Virus record (IMG/VR): IMGVR_UViG_3300023208_000003
Coordinates: 1-64,000 of that record
Direction: 5' to 3' (one strand)
DNA length: 64,000 bases
Origin: a virus
Part shown: in pieces, positions 58,663 to 64,000 of the stretch
Numbering within the stretch: the first letter of the stretch is position 1
Layout of the letters: every line of letters starts with the position of its first letter
Position numbers and translations under genes: made by a program
The notes under the pieces: model-generated
Database searches by the model: none
What the model saw: only the letters and a program-made list of their open reading frames with translations
What the model was told of the DNA's origin: nothing

Positions 58663-59325
58663 TTAGTACTTCGCTATTTCTTTAAAACCATTTTCAATCA
58701 ACAACACTTTTAATCCCAGCGGATCATTTTCCTGAACATATTTTGAAACCTCTCTTTCAAAGCTTCTGCTCATTTCCCACTGTTTCATATCTGTCATAAT
58801 TTCAACAGTTTTTAGTCCTGGAATGCTGCAAAGATTTAGCCAACCCAATGTTTCAAAAGTGATTGATGCTTTTTCAGCGTGTTCAATTGTCTTTACTGCT
58901 TCAACCAAGTTAAAATTTCTATCATACTTATTGCTTGGAAAGCGAACACACTTTGATCGAATTTTTATACCTGATAGAGCGCCTTCATTAAAAGTTGTCC
59001 AGTAAAAATCAAATTTTGCTGGCTGCATTTGTTCATCATTTTTTAACAATAATTTTAAAGGTTCAATAAATTCAACGTCAACATCCATTGATTTTATTAA
59101 CGCAACTCTAAAAATTGAACTGCGAAATTTTGGATCCTTTTCTAAACCTAAGCCGCCGCCTTCAGTTAATTTTACTTTTTTTTCCGTAAAAGCTGGAATT
59201 GAATTTTTTACTTTATTATTGAACCAGCGGTGACCATGCATATTCGCATCATCAATCCAAACACTAATAAGAATTGGGTATTGAAAAAATTTAAGGCGTG
59301 CTTCTGATAATTCAATTAACTTCAT
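58663..59325 (-). CDS. Paralogue-array member 2 (most diverged)
   Basis: A 220-residue protein starting 'MKLIELSEARLKF', with L-S-E/A as a possible protease site. The C-terminus 'DPLGLKVLLIENGFKEIAKY' is a diverged form of the shared D-x-L-x-x-K-x-E-L-I-E-x-G-F-x-x-x-A-K-L module. The middle is alpha/beta ('SIFRVALIKSMDVDVEFIEP') without LRR-type units. It starts inside the stop of the upstream paralogue (ATGA). Confidence 0.65.
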   Translation of the reverse strand: MKLIELSEARLKFFQYPILISVWIDDANMHGHRWFNNKVKNSIPAFTEKKVKLTEGGGLGLEKDPKFRSSIFRVALIKSMDVDVEFIEPLKLLLKNDEQMQPAKFDFYWTTFNEGALSGIKIRSKCVRFPSNKYDRNFNLVEAVKTIEHAEKASITFETLGWLNLCSIPGLKTVEIMTDMKQWEMSRSFEREVSKYVQENDPLGLKVLLIENGFKEIAKY

Positions 59326-60191
59326 AACTTTGCGTAAGCTCCTAAGCCGTTCTCAATTAACTCTGTCTTGCACTCAAGAATATCACCTACTTCTCCATCT
59401 GCAGATCGTATATAGTTGTTTATAATTTTTACAGCAGCTTCCATATTTTTAATTTTTGGCCCGGAACTATCAAAAAATGAAGATGTTTTATCAAGATAAA
59501 TTTCCCAAAGACGCACGCACAATAATGCAGATAGTAAATTAACAGGATTTTTCGCAGCGAAGCTAAAAGACTGGAGATGATCAAACTTTTTAAGGTTTTT
59601 TATATTAATGTTATCTGCAAAAAGTTTTAAAGATACTAAGCTCTCAGGTAAACCTTTTACATCAAGACTTGAATTTGCGTAAGCGCCTACAATTCTCATC
59701 CCTTTAACAAAAGAATCTGCTATGTCAAACGCTGGATAATTTGCATTACCAAGACGAATGTCAAATCCATCACTAATCGTAGCAGGAAATTCTTCCCAAG
59801 ATTTAAAGTTGCATCTTGAAAGAAATAGTCTAGTCATTTCATCAGGAAATCCAACAAAATTTTCAAAGCTCACTTTTAAAAATGATAATCTGCCGGCGTG
59901 CGTAATCTTAACGCGAAATTTTTCAACGCCACCATCATTTATAAAAAAGTCATCTGCGGAAACTTCATTTTGGTCAAGATTAACTTCTGATTGAGACACA
60001 TTTTTTATTATAAGTTCACCTTGAGAAATTATAGTATGAAGTGAACGCGGATTTATTTTATAAAAGCTGCTGCTCAAAAGCAAAGTTTCTTCAAAAAATT
60101 TTTCAACAGCGTCATAGGTGTCAAGCATCCAAGGACGATACGGAGTAATCTTTTTTCCAATATGTGGATTTTGTACCTCAAATAATTTCAT
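59322..60191 (-). CDS. Paralogue-array member 3
   Basis: A 289-residue protein, closely related to the next member: both start M-K-(L/V)-F-E-V-(x2)-P and share 'TPYRPWMLDTYDAVEKF' / 'TPYCPWMLKTYREVQEY', an LRR-like middle ('FENFVGFPDEMTRLFLSRCN') and C-terminal 'DILECKTELIENGLGAYAKL'. This pair is the clearest recent duplication of the array. Function unknown. Confidence 0.7.
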   Translation of the reverse strand: MKLFEVQNPHIGKKITPYRPWMLDTYDAVEKFFEETLLLSSSFYKINPRSLHTIISQGELIIKNVSQSEVNLDQNEVSADDFFINDGGVEKFRVKITHAGRLSFLKVSFENFVGFPDEMTRLFLSRCNFKSWEEFPATISDGFDIRLGNANYPAFDIADSFVKGMRIVGAYANSSLDVKGLPESLVSLKLFADNINIKNLKKFDHLQSFSFAAKNPVNLLSALLCVRLWEIYLDKTSSFFDSSGPKIKNMEAAVKIINNYIRSADGEVGDILECKTELIENGLGAYAKL

Positions 60192-61009
60192 AACTTTGCA
60201 AACTCCTCAAGCTTTGCTTCAATTAATTCTGCTTTACAGTCGAGCACGTCTTTTTCTTTGTGAAGGTGTTTAACGATAATACTGCAAGCTTCGCCAGCTC
60301 TTACCATTGGTTCTTCCTTATCAATACCAGGGCCAGGACCTACAGCTATAAGTTCAGGGCAAAGCAAGAATGAAAGTAGACCAGTCGATTCTTTAAAGTA
60401 AAAAGTAAATTGACGAACGTGCGGGTAAAACTTTCCAACCTTCTTAAAGTTAATTGAGTTTCCGCCTGCAAACATCGAGCGTACATCCTGTGGGCCACCT
60501 TCAAGCGTTGGGATATCACTTTGATCGGTTACACCATAAACAAAATTCTTGCAACTTACGTGTGAGATATCAAAAGGTTTATATCCTTTCAAGTAAAAAT
60601 TTAAATCCTCATGAATAATCTGTGGAAACTCGTCAAAACTTTCAATTTCAGCTTCGTCAAGCGATAAAGTATTAACTGTATCAGGAAAACCTGCAAAATT
60701 TTTAAGTCGGACTCCTGCTGGTATTTGAAGCGTGTTAATATGCGACCACTTTGCTGGCAAAATATGGTAGCCATTTTTTTCAATGAAAAAAGAATCTATA
60801 GTTGGACCAAAAGACCCTTTAGGTTTGACAAAAATTGAATCATGACAGCTTACCTCTAAATTGCGAGGGTTGATTTTTGCCTTGTCATTGTCAAACAGTT
60901 TTAGCCCTTGAAGATACTCTTGTACCTCACGGTATGTTTTTAACATCCACGGGCAGTACGGTGTAACTTCGCGGTCTAAATAAGGTTGTAAAACTTCAAA
61001 TACTTTCAT
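60188..61009 (-). CDS. Paralogue-array member 4
   Basis: A 273-residue sister of the 59322 product, with the same N-terminal block, LRR-like centre ('LKNFAGFPDTVNTLSLDEAE') and terminal 'DVLDCKAELIEAKLEEFAKL'. Overlaps both neighbours by 4 bases. A proline/glycine insert ('VGPGPGIDKEEP') stands before the C-terminal module. Function unknown. Confidence 0.7.
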   Translation of the reverse strand: MKVFEVLQPYLDREVTPYCPWMLKTYREVQEYLQGLKLFDNDKAKINPRNLEVSCHDSIFVKPKGSFGPTIDSFFIEKNGYHILPAKWSHINTLQIPAGVRLKNFAGFPDTVNTLSLDEAEIESFDEFPQIIHEDLNFYLKGYKPFDISHVSCKNFVYGVTDQSDIPTLEGGPQDVRSMFAGGNSINFKKVGKFYPHVRQFTFYFKESTGLLSFLLCPELIAVGPGPGIDKEEPMVRAGEACSIIVKHLHKEKDVLDCKAELIEAKLEEFAKL

Positions 61010-61665
61010 AATTTTGCATTTTGTGAATATCCTTGTTCAATTAACTCAGCTTTAACGTCTAAAAGATCATGATTTGACCTAAGCGCGCCTTGAATTATTT
61101 TTGCCCAAGGAGTTTGATTTCCTGTAATAGTTATAAATTTAATGTAAGGAATTAACATTAGCCCTAAACCACCAACATTAATAAACTGCGGATTGTTTAA
61201 AATTATTTGATTTGCAAATGTAAATTTTTTATTAACACCTATTAAACTATTTAAAAAATTATGCGAACAATAAAGCTTTATTGAATAGTACTCATATGTT
61301 TCAGAATTAGGAAGTTCGCGAAAGCAAAGTTGCATATCATTGTCAATTCCAAGCTTATCACCAGTCACTTTAATTCCAACGTCATTTAAAATTTCATTTA
61401 CTTTATCAAGTTCATCCATTGTTATATTTGGTTTACAATTAAACAAGACTCTTATATAATGATTGCGTTTACCTGATAAAGTACCATTATCAAACATATC
61501 AGAATCAACATATTCAATACCTGGCAGAAATGTAGTGTCGTTAAGCGCGTCAATAACATTTTGTAAAGCAGAATAATCATCAAAGTTATTAGAAAATGAC
61601 ATTTTAGACTTAAGTGTAAGCCAATTTGGCGCCATCTCTATTAAAAATTGCTTAAAGCTTTGCAT
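61006..61665 (-). CDS. Paralogue-array member 5, capsid-targeting-like N-terminus
   Basis: A 219-residue protein opening 'MQSFKQFLIEMAPNW', close in form to the T4 capsid-targeting peptide 'MKTYQEFIAE'. The middle is an alpha/beta domain also seen in members 6 and 7; the end is 'DLLDVKAELIEQGYSQNAKL'. Its first codons are written inside the last codons of member 6 in another frame. Function unknown. Confidence 0.7.
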   Translation of the reverse strand: MQSFKQFLIEMAPNWLTLKSKMSFSNNFDDYSALQNVIDALNDTTFLPGIEYVDSDMFDNGTLSGKRNHYIRVLFNCKPNITMDELDKVNEILNDVGIKVTGDKLGIDNDMQLCFRELPNSETYEYYSIKLYCSHNFLNSLIGVNKKFTFANQIILNNPQFINVGGLGLMLIPYIKFITITGNQTPWAKIIQGALRSNHDLLDVKAELIEQGYSQNAKL

Positions 61666-62434
61666 ATTGACTAAATCCCTTTTCTATTAATTCTGCCTTA
61701 CAGTCAAGCATGTCACGTTCACCTTTTAAATGATTACTGATAATTTCAAACCATAATTCATTTTTTGTTATTGCGAAATTTGAATGAATAGAAAACTCTC
61801 CTTTTATTAATAAAATTCCAAGAACATTACTTTGAATATACGGAATAGTTCCAGCAGTAAAAACTATTTCACTAAATCCGTCTGCTAAAACACGAATATT
61901 TGAATACTGACTTTTCTTTTCATTAATAATAGTAGGGATCATTTTGTGAATATTCGTAAGTGATGTCGGTGAGCTTGCCTCAATAAAAACATCATCAACA
62001 TTATCAACTACGATACCTTTAAACGGAAGATTAATCCATACAAAACTATTAACTTCCATTTTTATGTCTGAACCAAATTCCGCACGAAGCTGTTGAATAA
62101 ACCCATTCCGTAACTTTAAGCAATCAACGCTTTGAACCAATGGAAATGACATTTCAAGTTCATATACCGGGCCATCAGCTCCAAGTGACGTTAAAATATC
62201 ATCGTCTTCATAATTATGTGTTCGCTTTAATGAAAAAGCGCGCTTAAAGTTATTTTTAACAGTGTTAAACTCTTCGACCGTAGCTGGAAATCTTCGCTCA
62301 AGATCAGATTTGCTTATTTCGTGATCTTCTCCATTAAAAAGTTCATCATCAGATTCAATAAAAATCTTAGGAACTATTTTAAAAGCTGTTACTGGTTGCA
62401 ACCCCTCTTTTAAGAAATGTTTAAAGTTTTGCAT
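61652..62434 (-). CDS. Paralogue-array member 6, capsid-targeting-like N-terminus
   Basis: A 260-residue protein. I place the start at ATG 62434 ('MQNFKHFLKEGLQ'), because it aligns with members 5 and 7 and follows a GGA; an in-frame ATG 15 bases upstream (62449) is possible. The end is 'DMLDCKAELIEKGFSQYAKL'. The centre shares 'VLGILLIKG' with 'GGLGFLLIDD' of member 7. Function unknown. Confidence 0.7.
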   Translation of the reverse strand: MQNFKHFLKEGLQPVTAFKIVPKIFIESDDELFNGEDHEISKSDLERRFPATVEEFNTVKNNFKRAFSLKRTHNYEDDDILTSLGADGPVYELEMSFPLVQSVDCLKLRNGFIQQLRAEFGSDIKMEVNSFVWINLPFKGIVVDNVDDVFIEASSPTSLTNIHKMIPTIINEKKSQYSNIRVLADGFSEIVFTAGTIPYIQSNVLGILLIKGEFSIHSNFAITKNELWFEIISNHLKGERDMLDCKAELIEKGFSQYAKL

Positions 62435-63098
62435 GCTGTCCAAATCCATTTTTAATTAATTCTGTTTTACATTCAAGCAGGTCACGATCTTCACTTTTTA
62501 AGTAACCGTTCAAAGTACTTAACCAAACCGGTATATCATCAGTATCACAACGTAAAAATTCAAGATCATCAATTAATAAAAAACCAAGACCGCCCTCTTT
62601 AAATTCATTAATATCAAAAAGACTTAAAGTCTTAAATGAAAAAGTATCCTTTGTAATTTTAATTTTTTTATGAATACCGCAAAGACTTTCAAATTTAGTG
62701 TTACCATTTAAAAACAACTTAAAACCATCTGGTGACCAGACATTGTTTGGCATTTTAAAAAGATCAGCAAATATATTAACTGAAAATATTGAATATCCTA
62801 ATTCGCTAATTTGTTTTTCAATCCATTTAAATGTAGATTGCGAAATAAGTTCAGTGCACGGTTTAATCGCTTCAAAATCAAATTCAAGTTCACTACCACG
62901 ATCTAGATAAAAATCAATCGGTCGCAAATAAGGTTTAAATGAACTTTCATTCTTAAAGCTATAAACTAAACCACCAATATTATCTTTGAAATGATTAAGT
63001 TCTTCGCTAGATCTAGTAAAATTTACATCTAATACGATTTTAAAAAGTGCGTCATAATCAGGTTCAGCTTCTATTAAAAATTGCTTAAAGTTTTTCAT
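62421..63098 (-). CDS. Paralogue-array member 7, capsid-targeting-like N-terminus
   Basis: A 225-residue protein. The start at 63098 ('MKNFKQFLIEAEPDY', L-I-E/A) gives the ATGA overlap with the upstream gene, so the in-frame ATG at 63113 is rejected. It ends 'DLLECKTELIKNGFGQHAKL'. It is the first paralogue in transcription order. Function unknown; virion cargo is suggested by the N-terminus. Confidence 0.7.
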   Translation of the reverse strand: MKNFKQFLIEAEPDYDALFKIVLDVNFTRSSEELNHFKDNIGGLVYSFKNESSFKPYLRPIDFYLDRGSELEFDFEAIKPCTELISQSTFKWIEKQISELGYSIFSVNIFADLFKMPNNVWSPDGFKLFLNGNTKFESLCGIHKKIKITKDTFSFKTLSLFDINEFKEGGLGFLLIDDLEFLRCDTDDIPVWLSTLNGYLKSEDRDLLECKTELIKNGFGQHAKL

Positions 63099-63637
63099 GG
63101 GGTCAACCAACACCTGTATTCTACGTGCATTGCATTTACAAAGATTCGCTCAAGCTCTGCTGGGCTAATACAAGTATCAGTGATTGGAAATCCGCCTTTC
63201 TTCCACATTTTTGCCGCCATTTCAGAACAAAATTCACCTTCTTCATTCACTGCTGGAAGCCAACAATATTGTTTTATGCCAGACCAAATAGCTTTCAAGT
63301 AACTGTATGGAGCTTTATTAATTTTAGAAAGTAAATCATCTGAAAATAATTTGAAATCAACATATGATGGCATCGCAAGAACATGAAGATCTTGTTTTGA
63401 ATATTCAGAAAGTGAAATAATTCTACGATGACTATCCATGGCTTCAACTAAAAACAAACGTTTTTCTTTTGTTAACTCATTTGTTAACCAAATTGCTATT
63501 CCAACATGATAAATTGGCGAGCCAGTAAAAAATGAAATCGTGCTGGCAAAAAGGGAGAATCTTTTAGGTCGAAGTATTGTTACAATATCACCACTTTCAA
63601 TTAACTCTCTACCTTGCGCGTACTGTAAAACTTTCAT
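63095..63637 (-). CDS. NlpC/P60-type (YiiX-like) cysteine hydrolase
   Basis: A 180-residue protein of the permuted papain fold: 'GSPIYHVGIAIWL' with His44 and 'EEGEFCSEMAAKMW' with Cys137, in the order His-then-Cys that marks YiiX/YaeF-like members. 'SGDIVTILRPKRFSLFASTI' is the usual N-terminal strand. It may cut cell-wall peptides or lipid/amide bonds. It stands between small structural genes and the paralogue array, with ATGA/TAATG couplings on both sides. Confidence 0.75.
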   Translation of the reverse strand: MKVLQYAQGRELIESGDIVTILRPKRFSLFASTISFFTGSPIYHVGIAIWLTNELTKEKRLFLVEAMDSHRRIISLSEYSKQDLHVLAMPSYVDFKLFSDDLLSKINKAPYSYLKAIWSGIKQYCWLPAVNEEGEFCSEMAAKMWKKGGFPITDTCISPAELERIFVNAMHVEYRCWLTP

Positions 63638-63873
63638 TAGACTATCCTTACTGAGCCAGTGCGAGCTACTGAATGATTTATTGTCAATGAATTGGCCGAT
63701 GTATACTCTATTGCTTCAGGAAACATAACAACTTTCTGCCCATTATAATCAATTCTTACGTCTAAAATTGGATACTGCTGATTTAAATTATGATTGATTA
63801 CCCAAATTGCTGAACTCGTATCTTGTGTAAAATTATAAGAAGGAACTCCAGGTGTCATTAAACTTTCAGACAT
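63637..63873 (-). CDS. Small fibre or tail protein
   Basis: A 78-residue protein after AGGAGA. 'SSAIWVINHNLNQQYPILDV' followed by 'VMFPEAIEYTSANSLTINHS' and 'GSVRIV' is a module I recognise from many phage tail and fibre proteins ('.W.i.HnLg..p..v.v.' ... 's.n.i.i.fs...sG.a.i'). The same end pattern is found in the next, partial gene. Likely a virion component. Confidence 0.6.
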   Translation of the reverse strand: MSESLMTPGVPSYNFTQDTSSAIWVINHNLNQQYPILDVRIDYNGQKVVMFPEAIEYTSANSLTINHSVARTGSVRIV

Positions 63874-63886
63874 AATTTTCTCCTGT

Positions 63887-64000
63887 TTAAGATGCTATTC
63901 TAGCTACACCAGAATATGGCGCAGAAAAAGTAATAATAACAGTTCCAACAGTATTACAATCAACACCTAATGGCACCATTTTAACCCTGCCATACCCTTC
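63887..64000 (-). CDS. Partial structural gene (C-terminal 37 residues)
   Basis: The minus-strand frame is open from the window edge and ends at TAA (63889-63887). The visible end 'TVIITFSAPYSGVARIAS' has the same terminal strand pattern as the 63637 product ('SLTINHSVARTGSVRIV'), so the two genes are probably related tail or fibre modules. The start lies beyond the window. Confidence 0.6.
   Translation of the reverse strand, partial: EGYGRVKMVPLGVDCNTVGTVIITFSAPYSGVARIAS

Overview
This window is late-region and replication-region DNA of a large, strictly lytic tailed phage with a contractile tail, distantly related to T4. The evidence is a set of T4-type proteins (B-family DNA polymerase gp43, a sliding-clamp candidate in the gp45 position, gp61-type primase, gp41-type helicase, T4-type RNase H, RNA ligase 1, a DsbA-like protein and PhoH) together with many copies of ATAAATA, which matches the T4/cyanophage late promoter. 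The sequence is AT-rich. A probable spanin pair and exported or virion murein hydrolases point to a Gram-negative host. I see no tRNA, rRNA, integrase, attachment site or CRISPR array.

Layout. 1-3542: tail of an ADP-ribosyltransferase gene, a run of small genes, then a fibre-like protein. 3629-12284: two long repetitive fibre genes flanking a minus-strand homing endonuclease, then another structural protein. 12316-19138: mixed small genes, RNA ligase 1, DUF4326, a membrane protein, and minus-strand phosphoribosyltransferase and nucleotidyltransferase genes, several served by back-to-back late promoters. 19188-24923: PhoH, a fibre protein, a P-loop kinase-like protein, a DEDDh exonuclease and structural or unknown genes. 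24997-32978: replication block with DsbA-like protein, a DNA polymerase split in two by a split intein with a free-standing endonuclease gene in the gap, sliding clamp, and RNase H; an HNH endonuclease is inserted. 33396-36079: structural genes including a glycine-rich adhesin-like fibre. 36357-39447: secreted transglycosylase, primase, helicase. 39529-46613: late operon with a ligase-superfamily nucleotidyltransferase, a very acidic repeat protein, a RecB-like nuclease and a RimK/RimB-like fusion. 46676-53719: a 2112-residue fibre or tail-tip protein and its small partners. 53754-57570: 2OG-oxygenase-like protein, PAAR spike tip, UDG-like protein, membrane protein, M23/transglycosylase hydrolase and lipoprotein. 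57577-63098 (minus): seven paralogues sharing one C-terminal module, interleaved with a probable inner-membrane spanin. 63095-64000: NlpC/P60-like hydrolase and two small structural-type genes.

Regulation. Two promoter classes can be read. ATAAATA late motifs precede structural genes, the free-standing endonuclease-type genes and the suspected virion cargo. TGnTATAAT extended -10 promoters precede RNA ligase, a small basic protein, the clamp and the primase. Minus-strand insertions often sit tail-to-tail with the upstream gene, sharing a few bases at the stops, and head-to-head with the next gene across paired late promoters.

The most notable items are: (i) the fractured polymerase with a trans-splicing intein; (ii) the seven-member paralogue array with conserved ends and variable middles; (iii) short N-termini of the type M-K-x-F-x-x-F-L-x-E or M-K-L-x-E on many late genes, which resemble the T4 capsid-targeting peptide cut by the prohead protease and suggest an injected protein payload that includes enzymes; (iv) the RimK/RimB-like fusion; and (v) an apparent frameshift in a signal peptide at a T6 run.
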